A DNA stretch of 64,000 bases, taken from the NCBI RefSeq assembly GCF_016653315.1, contig NZ_NHSH01000010.1:1-64000 (forward strand). The letters run 5' to 3'. This stretch comes from Halochromatium roseum (lineage in GTDB: Bacteria; Pseudomonadota; Gammaproteobacteria; Chromatiales; Chromatiaceae). The notes beneath the pieces are model-generated. The model was given only the letters and a program-made list of their open reading frames with translations. It did not search any database and was not told where the DNA came from. This document shows, in pieces, positions 44,539 to 53,779 of the stretch. The translations under genes and the position numbers were made by a program. Numbering within the stretch: the first letter of the stretch is position 1; each line of letters begins with the position of its first letter.

Positions 44539-45002
44539 TCAGCCTCCCACTCGGCGACTAGGATACGACCCGTGAGCCAGTTGACCCCGACCTGATAGCC
44601 GCTCTTATCCCGCTTGAGGATCAAGCGGCCTCCGGTTGAGCTGCCATCGGGGAAGAAGCGGATGCCGCCGACTTGTTCATCGCGCAGTTCGTCTCGTGCT
44701 GCGACCAGTTCGATCGAGAGTCCATCCGGTAAAGCGCCTTGCTTTGAGCGTCCTTCGATCTGGTAGCGGCCCGTCTCGGTATCGATGAGCCAGATGGCTT
44801 CAGTACCATTTGCGATCGCAATCTCACGGGTTTGCCGCAGCGCGCCAGCAACACGCCGGGCGCCAGCCTTGAGCTCGACGCCGGGCAGGGCGGCTGTGAT
44901 CAGCGGTGGCGTGAGCGTGAGGAGGAGACCGCCGATCGCTAGTACGACGATAAGCTCAACTAGGGTGAAGCCCGTGGCGAGGGTGAATCTCACGCGATTC
45001 AT
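44535..45002 (-). CDS. gspH: type II secretion minor pseudopilin GspH
   Basis: Minor pseudopilin of 155 residues. The leader MNRVRFTLATG is cleaved before FTLVELIVVLAIGGLLLTL. The GspH domain follows with LRQTREIAIANGTEAIWLID and RFFPDGSSTGGRLIL, a strongly conserved GspH end. ATG 45002 gives a normal short leader; the longer frame from 45113 overlaps the gspG end and is less likely. The gap to gspG is 28 bp. Confidence 0.9.
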   Translation of the reverse strand: MNRVRFTLATGFTLVELIVVLAIGGLLLTLTPPLITAALPGVELKAGARRVAGALRQTREIAIANGTEAIWLIDTETGRYQIEGRSKQGALPDGLSIELVAARDELRDEQVGGIRFFPDGSSTGGRLILKRDKSGYQVGVNWLTGRILVAEWEAD

Positions 45003-45030
45003 CTGCCGGGATGGCGCGGCGCGATGCGCG

Positions 45031-45492
45031 TTAGGCGCTTTCCCAGCTCTTGATGTCTTGATTCTCACCCTCGCCACCTTCTTGGCCGTCGGCACCCAGC
45101 GACCAGATGTCATAAGGGCCGTTCTGACCCGGCGAGCGGTACTGATAGTCGTTACCCCAGGGGTCTTTCGGCACCTGAGATTTCTTTAGGTAGGGGCCAT
45201 TCCAGTTCGGGGTGTTGCCCGGATCAGCGACCAGCGCTTCGAGTCCCTCGTTGGTTCCAGGGTAGCGACCAACTTCAAGCCGATAGAGATCAAGCGTGGC
45301 GCCGAGATCTTCGATCTGCAGCGCGGCGGTCTTGGTCTTGGAGCTGCCGAGGAATTTCATCACCTGCGGGCCGACCAGGCCGGCGAGCAGACCGAGGATG
45401 GCGAGTACGACCAAGAGTTCGACCAGGGTGAAGCCGCGGGTTTTTCGTTGGGACTGTGCGCGTTGTGTCGGGAGCATGAGATCAATCTTCAT
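45031..45492 (-). CDS. gspG: type II secretion major pseudopilin GspG
   Basis: Major pseudopilin of 153 residues building the periplasmic pseudopilus. The prepilin site is TRG/FTLVELLVVLAILGLLAG. Conserved features include LDLYRLEVGRYPGTNEGLEALV, WNGPYLKKSQVPKDPWGNDYQY and the calcium-binding DIWSLGADGQEGGEGENQDI. Start ATG 45492 chosen over 45558, because the longer frame runs into the neighbouring Uma2 gene. The Uma2 gene separates it from gspF, which is not the normal arrangement. Confidence 0.95.
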   Translation of the reverse strand: MKIDLMLPTQRAQSQRKTRGFTLVELLVVLAILGLLAGLVGPQVMKFLGSSKTKTAALQIEDLGATLDLYRLEVGRYPGTNEGLEALVADPGNTPNWNGPYLKKSQVPKDPWGNDYQYRSPGQNGPYDIWSLGADGQEGGEGENQDIKSWESA

Positions 45493-45533
45493 AAGAGTAA
45501 GAGGATTTTCTGGTTCTGAGATCGTTAGAACAC

Positions 45534-46139
45534 CTAGGCGAGCAGATCGGAGACGCACAGGGTGAAATCTGGCACCTGTTGCGACTGCAGCAGATCTCCG
45601 GGGCGCGCCACCCAGGTATCCCGATAGTCCTGCCCATCCGGATCGCGATGGACCTCCACCACGCGATCTTGAAGATTCAGGATCCAGACTTCTGCGATGC
45701 CATGCTGGGCGTAGAGCGGCCGCTTGACCGAGCGGTCATCACTCAGCGAGGAATCCGCGACCTCGATCAACAGCAGCACATCCTCCGCGCGCGGCTTGGC
45801 GTGCTTGTAATAGTCCGCGCGGAAACGCAGCAGCATCAGATCCGGTTCAGGCTCGCTGTGATCATCCAGGACCAGCGGACTTTGCACGGACACGAGCGCA
45901 TCCTTGACACCACTGCGATAGACGAGATGGTTGAGCTGGGTCGTCAACCTCGCATGCTCATCGCCAATCGGTGGCCTATCGACCGATTCCCCAGCGATCA
46001 GTTCAATGTGATCGTCTTCTGAAAAAATGCCAGCGTCAGCCATCCGGTGATAATCGGCGCGACACAGCCGGTGGCGCTGGCGGTCAAGAATCTGCCGGTT
46101 GAGCAGCCTGTCCGGGCGAGACGGGGCGACAGCTTCCAT
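45534..46139 (-). CDS. Uma2 family (PD-(D/E)XK) putative endonuclease
   Basis: Protein of 201 residues of the Uma2/DUF820 family, restriction-like nuclease folds found in many copies in cyanobacteria and some phototrophic proteobacteria. Recognisable are YHRMADAGIFSEDDHIELIAGE, the catalytic Asp of EPDLMLLR, VLLLIEVADSSL with the Glu, and YAQHGIAEVWILN. It lies in the gsp operon between gspF and gspG on the same strand, 42 bp before gspG. No biological role is firmly established for the family. The intact frame and core suggest it is functional or recently acquired. Confidence 0.9.
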   Translation of the reverse strand: MEAVAPSRPDRLLNRQILDRQRHRLCRADYHRMADAGIFSEDDHIELIAGESVDRPPIGDEHARLTTQLNHLVYRSGVKDALVSVQSPLVLDDHSEPEPDLMLLRFRADYYKHAKPRAEDVLLLIEVADSSLSDDRSVKRPLYAQHGIAEVWILNLQDRVVEVHRDPDGQDYRDTWVARPGDLLQSQQVPDFTLCVSDLLA

Positions 46140-46181
46140 GGGTGGAGAACGCCTCTGGTTGCGTGGATGAACTGAATCTCA

Positions 46182-47390
46182 CTAAAACACCAACTCATTG
46201 GCGCCCAGGATCGCCATCAAGATCGAGATGATGATCCCGGCGACGATGACGCCAAGGCCGATGATCAAGGCCGGCTCGAGCAAGGTCAGCATGCGTTGCA
46301 CGCTGGTGCGGGTCTCGCGGTCGAAGATGTCGGCGACCTTGGCGAGCATGGCGTCTAGGGTACCGGATTCTTCGCCGACGCGGATCATCTGCAGCGCAAG
46401 CTGCGGCAGCACGGCGCGGCTGGTCAGTGGCTCGGCGAGGCCGCGGCCGTGTTTGAGATCCTCGGCGACCTCGTCGAGCCCGTCGCCGACCTTGCGGTTA
46501 TTGACGACCTCCTTGGCCAGATTGAGTCCACTGAGCAGCGGTAGGCCGTTCTTGAGCAGGGTGCTCAGGGTGTGGCAGAGGCGCGCGGTCTCCATCTTCC
46601 AGATCAGATCGCCGAACAGGGGCAGGCGCATCACCCGGTAGTCGAAGGCGCGGCGGTTGTCTGGGTTCTGTAGCCAGCGCTCCATCACCACCGCGATCAG
46701 TGCGACCAAGACTAGCAGCGCCCACCAGTAGTCGCGGAACAGGTCGCCGGCGCCGACGACGATGCGGGTCGGCGTCGGCAGCGCGGCGCCCATGTCCTCG
46801 AACAGCACGGTGAACTGCGGCACCACGAACACCAGCAGCATGATCACCGAGAGCCCGGCGACCACGAGCAGGATCATCGGGTAGACCAGCGCCGAGGTGA
46901 CGGTGCCGCGCAGCTCGGCGCTGCGCTCGAGATAGTCGGCCAGCCGGCCGAGCACCTGGTCCAGGGCGCCGCTGGCCTCGCCGGCGCGCACCATGTTGAC
47001 ATAGAGCTTCGGGAACTGGCCGCCTTGCGCCTCGAGCGCGGAGGAGAAGGTGGCGCCGCCGCGCACCCGCTCTTGCAGGTCGCTGAGCACCCGGGTCACA
47101 TGCTCCTCTGGCGTCAGCTCGGTGAGCACGCCGAGCGAACGGTCGAGCGTGAGGCCGGATTCGAGCAGGGTGGCGAGCTGGCGAGTCAGGCTCTCGATGT
47201 CCTTGGCCTGCAGGCTGCGCTGGCGCCGGCGCGCGAGCTGGGCGGTGAAGCCGCCCGCCGAGCGGGTCTTCAGCGGCAGCAAGCCCTCGGATTGCAGGCG
47301 CAGGATCAGCGCCGCCTCATCAGCGGCCTCGTGCTCGCCCTCGACCTCTTCGCCGTCGAGGCGCACCGCCTTGTAATAATAGCGTGGCAT
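46182..47390 (-). CDS. gspF: type II secretion inner-membrane protein GspF
   Basis: Polytopic platform protein of 402 residues. Two T2SSF domains (about 70-195 and 270-395), each ending in membrane helices, with typical RYYYKAVRLDGEEVEGEHEA start, FPKLYVNMVRAGEASGALD and LALQMIRVGEESGTLD repeats. ATG 47390 gives the standard start; the longer frame from 47495 would overlap the divergent Uma2 gene region. It is isolated from gspE by a plus-strand Uma2 gene and from gspG by a minus-strand one, so it may need its own promoter in the 130 bp upstream. Confidence 0.95.
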   Translation of the reverse strand: MPRYYYKAVRLDGEEVEGEHEAADEAALILRLQSEGLLPLKTRSAGGFTAQLARRRQRSLQAKDIESLTRQLATLLESGLTLDRSLGVLTELTPEEHVTRVLSDLQERVRGGATFSSALEAQGGQFPKLYVNMVRAGEASGALDQVLGRLADYLERSAELRGTVTSALVYPMILLVVAGLSVIMLLVFVVPQFTVLFEDMGAALPTPTRIVVGAGDLFRDYWWALLVLVALIAVVMERWLQNPDNRRAFDYRVMRLPLFGDLIWKMETARLCHTLSTLLKNGLPLLSGLNLAKEVVNNRKVGDGLDEVAEDLKHGRGLAEPLTSRAVLPQLALQMIRVGEESGTLDAMLAKVADIFDRETRTSVQRMLTLLEPALIIGLGVIVAGIIISILMAILGANELVF

Positions 47391-47522
47391 GGCTTGGATT
47401 ATAGGTTGCTTCGAGCTGTGATGACGAACAGCGCGGCTTGTTGCGCGGTTTCGCGCGCCTTGTCGCGCATCTGGAGCCTGGCTAGACTGCAACACAGGCC
47501 CGTTTGCGCAGGAGTCCGAATC

Positions 47523-48344
47523 ATGTCGTCACCCGCCTTCGCCTTACACCACCCGCCACCCGGCGCACCCGGGGACGATCAGGGTCCGCCGGAAGGCACT
47601 CCGGTCAGCGAGGCCGACTACTGGGCGCACTACTATGAGCATGACAACGGCTACGAATGGAACAACGGTCTTCTGGAGGTCAAGCCGGTGTCCGATGCCC
47701 TAACCGCCTGGATCTACCAATGGCTACTCGGCCTGTTGCGGCTGTATCTCGACACCCAGCACAACGCCCGCCTGACCTGCCTGGAGTTCGGCTGTCGCCT
47801 GAGCCTGCCGAACAAGGTCGTCATTCGCAAGCCCGACCTCGGTCTGGTGCTCGAGAGCAATGCCCAGCCGCTGCGCGAGCACGACCGCTCTTATCGCGGC
47901 ATCTTCGATCTCTGCATCGAGGCGCTGTCGGATAGCACCCCCGCTGAGATCCGCCGCGATACCGAGCAGAAACGCGAGGAATATCAAGCCGCCGGCATAC
48001 CCGAGTACTACATCATTCACCATGACCCGCGTTGGCAGTTGTTCTACCGGCGCAATGCCTTGGGGCGATATGAACCCATCCCCTGTCAGGATGGCATCCT
48101 GCGCTCGGCGGTGGTGCCGGGGTTTCGTTTTCGCCTCGCGGATCTGACCCGCCAGCCGAGTCTAGAGACGATGATCGAAGACCCGGTCTACGCGCCCTTT
48201 GTGTTGCCGAGCTGGCAGCGCGATCGGCAGGCGCGCGCGCAGGCCGAGCAGCGCGCCAGCACCGCCGAACAACTCCTTGAACGCGAGCGTGCCCACAATG
48301 CCCGACTGCTGGCGGAACTGGCGAAACTTCGCGATCAAGGCTAG
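47523..48344 (+). CDS. Uma2 family putative endonuclease with C-terminal coiled coil
   Basis: Protein of 273 residues. The Uma2 core spans about 35-210: GYEWNNGLLEVKPVSD, the Asp of RKPDLGLVLE, FDLCIEALSDSTP with the Glu, and EQKREEYQAAGIPEYYII. A Gln/Ala/Glu/Arg-rich helical tail (about 225-273) follows, as in many Uma2 proteins. It is on the plus strand between the minus-strand gspF and gspE, so it interrupts the operon in the opposite sense. Sequence differs clearly from the other Uma2 gene nearby, so the two are separate insertions rather than a tandem duplication. Confidence 0.9.
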   Translation: MSSPAFALHHPPPGAPGDDQGPPEGTPVSEADYWAHYYEHDNGYEWNNGLLEVKPVSDALTAWIYQWLLGLLRLYLDTQHNARLTCLEFGCRLSLPNKVVIRKPDLGLVLESNAQPLREHDRSYRGIFDLCIEALSDSTPAEIRRDTEQKREEYQAAGIPEYYIIHHDPRWQLFYRRNALGRYEPIPCQDGILRSAVVPGFRFRLADLTRQPSLETMIEDPVYAPFVLPSWQRDRQARAQAEQRASTAEQLLERERAHNARLLAELAKLRDQG

Positions 48345-48460
48345 CGCGCTCGGGGCGTCAAGGCCACCCGCGCCACCAACCTCCAAGAGCGGCTACCGCT
48401 TCGCCAATGAGGTGCCGATGGCGGCGGCCAGACCGGCCGGCCTGGCCCGCCAGCCCGGCC

Positions 48461-50614
48461 TCACTTGTCCTCGGCGACACGGATCACCTCCTCAATGGTC
48501 GTGCGGCCATCCAAGGCCTTGCGTAGACCGTCACGATACATGGTGGCCATCCCTTCCTCGACGGCGATGCGATGGATATCCCCTGCGGTGGCGTGGCCGA
48601 GCACAGCCTGGCGGATGCGGTCGCTCATCAGCAGGACTTCTGCGATGACCAAACGGCCGCGGTAGCCGCTGTGATTGCAGGCCTTGCAACCCACCGCGCG
48701 GTAGAGCTGAAACGGCTGGTCTTTGTTGGAGCGCGTTGGCTTAAAGCCGTCTAGCTGCATGCCGCTTGGTTTCAGGTTGGCTGGGGCGGTGTTGCCAGCA
48801 CCCTGAGATTGCGCATCTGTGCGTTCCCGATGAGCAGGCGATCGACGCCAGCTGAACCAGGACCGCAGGCCAGCATGCCTTTTGGACGCTTTGCCCACAG
48901 CGTCGCTGTCAATCCCCGCATTGGTGTCAGTATGAGTGCCAGCATCGGTCCAGGCATTGATGCCAGCTGCAGCATTGACAGGCATATTGGAGCCAGCCAT
49001 GGCACTGGCGCTAAGCCTGGTGCTCGCCGGTCCTCGATCGCCCTCAAGCATTTTGGCAGCCAGGTCGGGCGCTGGGGTATAGGGCTGTCGGCACTCGGGG
49101 CAAAGCCGGCGCACCAACCGTTGGGCCAGGATACCGTTGATGGTGCTGGTGAGCAGATAATCTTCGACGCCCATATCGAGCAGCCGGGTGACGCCGCTGG
49201 CGGCATCGTTGGTATGCAGGGTCGAGAGCACGACATGGCCGGTCAGCGCCGACTGCACGGCGATGCGCGCGGTCTCGAGATCGCGCATCTCGCCGACCAT
49301 GATGATGTCGGGATCTTGGCGGACGATGGCGCGCAGCGCGCCGGCGAAGGTCATGCCGATCGAGGACTTGACCGGGATCTGATTGATACCAGCGACCTGG
49401 TACTCGACCGGGTCCTCGACGGTGAGGATCTTGTTCTGTTCGGTGTTGAGCCGGCTCAGCGCGGTGTAGAGGGTGGTGCTCTTACCGCTACCGGTGGGTC
49501 CGGTCACCAGAAAGATGCCATAGGGCTGGTCCAGCACCTGGAGCAGCCGGTCACGCGGCGGACCATCGAAACCAAGGGCGTCGAAATCGAAGCTGACGCT
49601 CTCCTTGTCGAGCAGGCGCATGACCACGCTCTCGCCGAACATGGTCGGGACGGTGGAGACGCGCAGATCCAGCTCCTTACCCTGGATACGCTGCGGGATG
49701 CGGCCGTCCTGCGGTAGCCGGCGCTCAGCGATGTTGAGCTTGGCCATGATCTTGATGCGCGAGATCACCGCGGCGGTGGAGCTGACCGGCGGTGAGTCGC
49801 CTTCCTTGAGGATGCCGTCGACGCGATAGCGCACCTTGAGCTGGTCGGCAAAGGGTTCGATGTGGACGTCAGAGGCGCGCATCTCGACCGCGCGCTGCAA
49901 GATCTGGTTGACCAACCGGATGACGGGCGCCTCGCTGGCCAGGTCGCGCAGGTGCTCGATGTCTTCTTCGCTGAAGTTGCCGAGTTCGGCCTGGATCTCG
50001 GCCTCGGCCTCGTCGTCGGCGGGCTGTTCATAGACGCGCTCAAGGGCGGCCTGGATCTCGGTCGGCAGGCCCACTTGCAAGTTGACATGCTTGCAAGTTG
50101 CCATGTTGACGGCCTTGGGGATGAAGTCATCCAGGGGGTCAGCAACGGCGAGGGTGATCTCCTGTTCGGTCTCGGACAGCGGCATGATCCCGGCGTCTTT
50201 CAAGAAGCGCAGACTGAGATGTTCCTCAGCGACAGGCTCGTCTGGATACTGCTCGGCGGTGATCAGCGCTAGGCCCAGCACCTCGGCTGAGGCGGCGGCC
50301 ATATCGCGTTCTGAGACCAGCCCGAGGCGCACCAGCATGAGCCGCAGCGGGTCGCCGCTGTCTTCGGTGAGCTTGCGCGCGCGCGCCAGATCGCCCGGCG
50401 TGCATTTGCCACGCCGCTGCAGGGCGCTGATGAGCGCTTGTTCAGGCGTTGGGCCGGCGTCGATAGCCGGCTCGGCACGATCAGCCTCTGCGGCCGCCTC
50501 ATTCTCGGTATCGAGCACAATGGTTGCGGACTCTGTTTCCGCTGTAGCGGCCAGCTCCAGCTCATCGGCCAGATTCAGTTGCGGTTCTCGTGCTAATGCG
50601 AGTGCGGTTTGCAT
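48461..50614 (-). CDS. gspE: type II secretion ATPase GspE with enlarged zinc-domain insertion
   Basis: Hexameric cytoplasmic ATPase of 717 residues. An acidic Ala/Glu-rich leader (about 1-60) precedes GspE-N/MshEN-like domains (to about 230). The ATPase domain has Walker A GPTGSGKSTTLYTAL, the Asp box, Walker B PDIIMVGEMRD and the His box GHVVLSTLHTNDA. The C-terminal tetracysteine zinc motif is present as CPEC and CKAC, but 134 residues lie between the pairs, against about 30 in Vibrio EpsE. The insertion is Ala/Gly/Asn/Thr-rich, then basic (RSWFSWRRSPAHRER). ATG 50614 with GGAG six bases upstream is preferred to TTG 50620. Confidence 0.93.
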   Translation of the reverse strand: MQTALALAREPQLNLADELELAATAETESATIVLDTENEAAAEADRAEPAIDAGPTPEQALISALQRRGKCTPGDLARARKLTEDSGDPLRLMLVRLGLVSERDMAAASAEVLGLALITAEQYPDEPVAEEHLSLRFLKDAGIMPLSETEQEITLAVADPLDDFIPKAVNMATCKHVNLQVGLPTEIQAALERVYEQPADDEAEAEIQAELGNFSEEDIEHLRDLASEAPVIRLVNQILQRAVEMRASDVHIEPFADQLKVRYRVDGILKEGDSPPVSSTAAVISRIKIMAKLNIAERRLPQDGRIPQRIQGKELDLRVSTVPTMFGESVVMRLLDKESVSFDFDALGFDGPPRDRLLQVLDQPYGIFLVTGPTGSGKSTTLYTALSRLNTEQNKILTVEDPVEYQVAGINQIPVKSSIGMTFAGALRAIVRQDPDIIMVGEMRDLETARIAVQSALTGHVVLSTLHTNDAASGVTRLLDMGVEDYLLTSTINGILAQRLVRRLCPECRQPYTPAPDLAAKMLEGDRGPASTRLSASAMAGSNMPVNAAAGINAWTDAGTHTDTNAGIDSDAVGKASKRHAGLRSWFSWRRSPAHRERTDAQSQGAGNTAPANLKPSGMQLDGFKPTRSNKDQPFQLYRAVGCKACNHSGYRGRLVIAEVLLMSDRIRQAVLGHATAGDIHRIAVEEGMATMYRDGLRKALDGRTTIEEVIRVAEDK

Positions 50615-50643
50615 GCTCAACTCCGGGTGTCTTCGAGCACGGT

Positions 50644-52557
50644 TTAGGAGGCGCTCGCCACCCTGGATTGTGCGGCTTGCAAAGGTTGTATGGGACTTCG
50701 CAACGCATCCAACGGTAGGTCAGCAGCCTGCCACTCTGGAACCAGGCCGCGCAGTATGCTGCCGAGCCGGCTTGCATCGCCAGCGTCAATCGCGCCGTGC
50801 ATGTGTTCGAGGCACTGATCGACCGATATTCCATCGACGGCGACACGCCGCGCGGCGCGGATCTTTGCGTGCTCAGTCTCGATCAGATCCTCGCGCTCGT
50901 AGAACAGTTCCTCGTAGAGCTTCTCGCCGGGGCGCAGGCCGGTGTATTCAATGCGAATCTCTCGCTCTGGCTCACGCCCCGCGAGCCGAATCATCTGTTC
51001 GGCTAGATAACGGATCTTGACCGGCTCGCCCATGTCGAGGACGAAGATCTCGCCGCCGGTGCCGATCAGCGCGGCCTGCATGATCAGCTGGCAGGCCTCG
51101 GGGATGGTCATGAAGAAACGCTCGATCTCGGGATGGGTCACGGTGACCGGGCCGCCTTGCTCGATCTGGGCGCGGAAGCGCGGCACGACGCTGCCAGCGG
51201 AGTCGAGCACGTTGCCGAAGCGTACGGTGATGAAGCGCGTGCTCGAGCGCTGAGCCCGCGCCTGACAGATGACTTCGGCGGCACGCTTGGTGGCGCCCAT
51301 CACGTTGGCTGGATTCACCGCCTTATCGGTCGAGATCAGCACAAACCGCTCGCAGCCGAAGCGGTCGGCACAGTCGGCGACGACCTCAGTACCGAGCAGA
51401 TTGTTGCGCACCGCGGCACGGATCTGCGCCTCGAGCATCGGCACGTGTTTGTAGGCGGCGGCATGGAAGACGGTCTGCGGACGCTCGCGTTCGAACAGCT
51501 GCTGCATCGCCACTTGATCGGTCACGTCGACCAGATGGACGCTGAAGTCAGGGGCATCCGCGCGGGCCGCCAGTTCGAGGTCCAGCCGATAGAGATTGAG
51601 CTCGCCGTTATCGGCCAGCACGAGGCGGCTCGGCCGCGCGGCGACGATTTGACGACACAGCTCAGAGCCGATCGAGCCACCGGCGCCGGTGACCAAGATC
51701 ACGCGGTCGGTGAGGCCAGCGCGGATCGCCGCCCAGTCGAGCTGGACCGGGTTGCGCCCGAGCAGATCCGCGATCGACACCGGCCGCAGCTGGTTGATGG
51801 TGATGTCCCCGGCCAACACCGACTTGAGCTGAGGCACGGTTCGGAACGGCTTTCCGGTGCGCTCGCAGAGCTCGACCAGCCGTTGCATCTCGGCATCGGA
51901 GGCGGTGGGCTCTGCGAGCATGATCAGGTCGATCGCGAGTGACTCGACCAGGGCCGGGATCTGCGCGGAGTGGCCCTTGACCGGCACGCCATGGATATCG
52001 CCACCCTGGCGGCGCAGCTTGTCATCGACGAAGGCGACCGGATTGAACTGACGACCCCGGTCGCGAAGCATGTCGCGCACCAGCATCTCGCCGGCCCGAT
52101 CGGCGCCGACCACCAATACACGCTCGCCTGGGTGCAGACCAAGACTGTGATCCTTGAGACGGCGGTAGAGCAGCCGTGGCCCAGCGAGGCCGATCAATTG
52201 AAACACCAGGAACAACGGCGGCACCGAGCGCGGCAGGAACTCGTTGCGGCTGAACACGAAGAGCGCCAACACGACCAGCAGGGTACTGACGGCCGCCGCC
52301 TGGGCGATGCGCGACAGATCGGGCAGGGAGGCGAAGCGCCACACCCCCCGATACAACCCAAAGGAGGAGTAGACCAGCGCACAGATCAGCATCACTAGCG
52401 GCAAGAGTTCCCAGGCGGCATCCCAGAACTCGACCGGCACATCGCCGAGATTGAAGCGCATCCAGTAGGCGCCGATCCAGGCCAGGGGTACCCAGAGCAG
52501 ATCATGCAAAAAGGCTAGGAAGCGCGAGCGCAGCCGCTCGTACCAGCGCGTCACCAT
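50644..52557 (-). CDS. membrane nucleotide-sugar 4,6-dehydratase, WbpM/CapD/FlaA1-like
   Basis: Protein of 637 residues. Four N-terminal membrane helices (about 15-125) and a degenerate Rossmann domain (VLVVGADRAGEMLVRDML) precede a catalytic SDR domain with VTGAGGSIGSELCRQI, DVTDQ, AAAYKHVPMLE, the active-site-region ISTDKAVNPANVMGATKRAAE, and FGNVLDSAGSVVPRF. Such enzymes make UDP-4-keto-6-deoxy-GlcNAc. It is 71 bp from the WecA/WbpL-like gene on the same strand, and a WbpV-like reductase is encoded at 9.5 kb. Together they could make and load QuiNAc or FucNAc on the lipid carrier. Length and layout match WbpM. Confidence 0.92.
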   Translation of the reverse strand: MVTRWYERLRSRFLAFLHDLLWVPLAWIGAYWMRFNLGDVPVEFWDAAWELLPLVMLICALVYSSFGLYRGVWRFASLPDLSRIAQAAAVSTLLVVLALFVFSRNEFLPRSVPPLFLVFQLIGLAGPRLLYRRLKDHSLGLHPGERVLVVGADRAGEMLVRDMLRDRGRQFNPVAFVDDKLRRQGGDIHGVPVKGHSAQIPALVESLAIDLIMLAEPTASDAEMQRLVELCERTGKPFRTVPQLKSVLAGDITINQLRPVSIADLLGRNPVQLDWAAIRAGLTDRVILVTGAGGSIGSELCRQIVAARPSRLVLADNGELNLYRLDLELAARADAPDFSVHLVDVTDQVAMQQLFERERPQTVFHAAAYKHVPMLEAQIRAAVRNNLLGTEVVADCADRFGCERFVLISTDKAVNPANVMGATKRAAEVICQARAQRSSTRFITVRFGNVLDSAGSVVPRFRAQIEQGGPVTVTHPEIERFFMTIPEACQLIMQAALIGTGGEIFVLDMGEPVKIRYLAEQMIRLAGREPEREIRIEYTGLRPGEKLYEELFYEREDLIETEHAKIRAARRVAVDGISVDQCLEHMHGAIDAGDASRLGSILRGLVPEWQAADLPLDALRSPIQPLQAAQSRVASAS

Positions 52558-52627
52558 CGGTTGTTACCATGCAACAGCCGCTTCATCGTCCGGGCTCGCG
52601 ACGCGCCATGAAGATGAGCCATGAACC

Positions 52628-53767
52628 TTAGCCGCGCGCCACGCGCTCGGCCAGGCCGACGCGCAGGTGGATCAAGAGAAAGATCACGGCCCAGCCGCCA
52701 ATCAGCTGCCACTGCTCCAAGCTGGTCAAGCGATTGGCGGCGATCGCGCTTGCGGTGGCGGCTATCATCAACGCGAGCGCCCAAACGAGCGTGCGGCGAT
52801 GGCCCCAGCCGGCCAGCACCAAGCGCTGATAGTGGTGCGAGCGGTGCGCGTCCCAGAGGCGCTCGCCCTGCTTGGCACGGCGCAGCAGGGTCCAGGTCGC
52901 ATCAACGATGAAGGGGGAGAAGATCAGCCAACCGATCCAGAGCGGGAAGAGTCCGGCACTGGCTCCCCAGAGGGTCAAGCCAGCGGCGAGCAGGCCTAGG
53001 CTGGAGGAGCCAACGTCGCCCAGAAAGATCCGCGCCGGCGGCAGATTGCCGGTGAGAAAACCGGCGGAGGCCGAAGCAACCAGGGCGCATAAAGCGGCAA
53101 AGGTCAGGTCGCCAGCGTTGAAGCCGAGCAGCGCAAGACCGGCAAAGCCGATGCTGGCCATGCCACCGGCCAGACCATCCATGCCATCCATGAAATTGTA
53201 GAGGTTGAGCATCCAGACAGCGTAGAGCAAGGTGAGCGGCAGCGCGAGCAGCAGCGGCAGCGAGATGATCGGCCCCGGCAGCCCAAGCTGATCCCACCGT
53301 AGACCGCCGATCCACAACAAGACCGCGGCAGCCAGGTGAACCAGCAGCCGAAGCCGGCGTGAGAGTCCGACGCGGTCGTCCCAGAACGAGACCGCCGCGA
53401 CCAATAAGAGCGCGGCGCCGAGCCAGGGCAGTGGGGCAGGGGTCTGGGACGGCAGGGGTTGCGACAAGGAATCTAGCGGCGCTTGCAGCAGCTCCAGCGA
53501 CTGCAGGCCGACTGGCGGAAGCAGCGGGATGAGCGAGAACAGCAGCGCCAGCACCAGCCCACAGAACAGACCGCCGAGCAGGGCGAGTCCGCCAGTGCGC
53601 GGCACCGGGCGCGCATGCAGCGAGCGCTCGTTGGGGTGGTCGAGCACGTGCAAAAACCTGAAACGCCCGCGCGCGAGCAGCGTGGTCAAGACCGCGCTGA
53701 CGGCGAAGGCGCTAGCGATCACGGCGGCCAGCGCGAGCAGGCGCGTGACGGGCAAAGGCTCGACCAT
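52628..53767 (-). CDS. MraY-family polyprenyl-phosphate sugar-1-phosphate transferase, WecA/WbpL-like
   Basis: Inner-membrane enzyme of 379 residues with about eleven helices that starts O-polysaccharide synthesis by moving a HexNAc-1-phosphate to undecaprenyl phosphate. Family motifs: HPNERSLHARPVPRTGG at about 42, VSFWDDRVGLS, NLYNFMDGMDGLAGG, FLGDVGSSSLG and the C-terminal HRSHHYQR loop. It lies next to the WbpM-like gene, so a WbpL-type role with a deoxy-amino sugar is more likely than WecA. The 12 bp to the DJ-1-type gene suggest one transcript from that side. Confidence 0.92.
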   Translation of the reverse strand: MVEPLPVTRLLALAAVIASAFAVSAVLTTLLARGRFRFLHVLDHPNERSLHARPVPRTGGLALLGGLFCGLVLALLFSLIPLLPPVGLQSLELLQAPLDSLSQPLPSQTPAPLPWLGAALLLVAAVSFWDDRVGLSRRLRLLVHLAAAVLLWIGGLRWDQLGLPGPIISLPLLLALPLTLLYAVWMLNLYNFMDGMDGLAGGMASIGFAGLALLGFNAGDLTFAALCALVASASAGFLTGNLPPARIFLGDVGSSSLGLLAAGLTLWGASAGLFPLWIGWLIFSPFIVDATWTLLRRAKQGERLWDAHRSHHYQRLVLAGWGHRRTLVWALALMIAATASAIAANRLTSLEQWQLIGGWAVIFLLIHLRVGLAERVARG

Positions 53768-53779
53768 CCGCGGGTGCCG

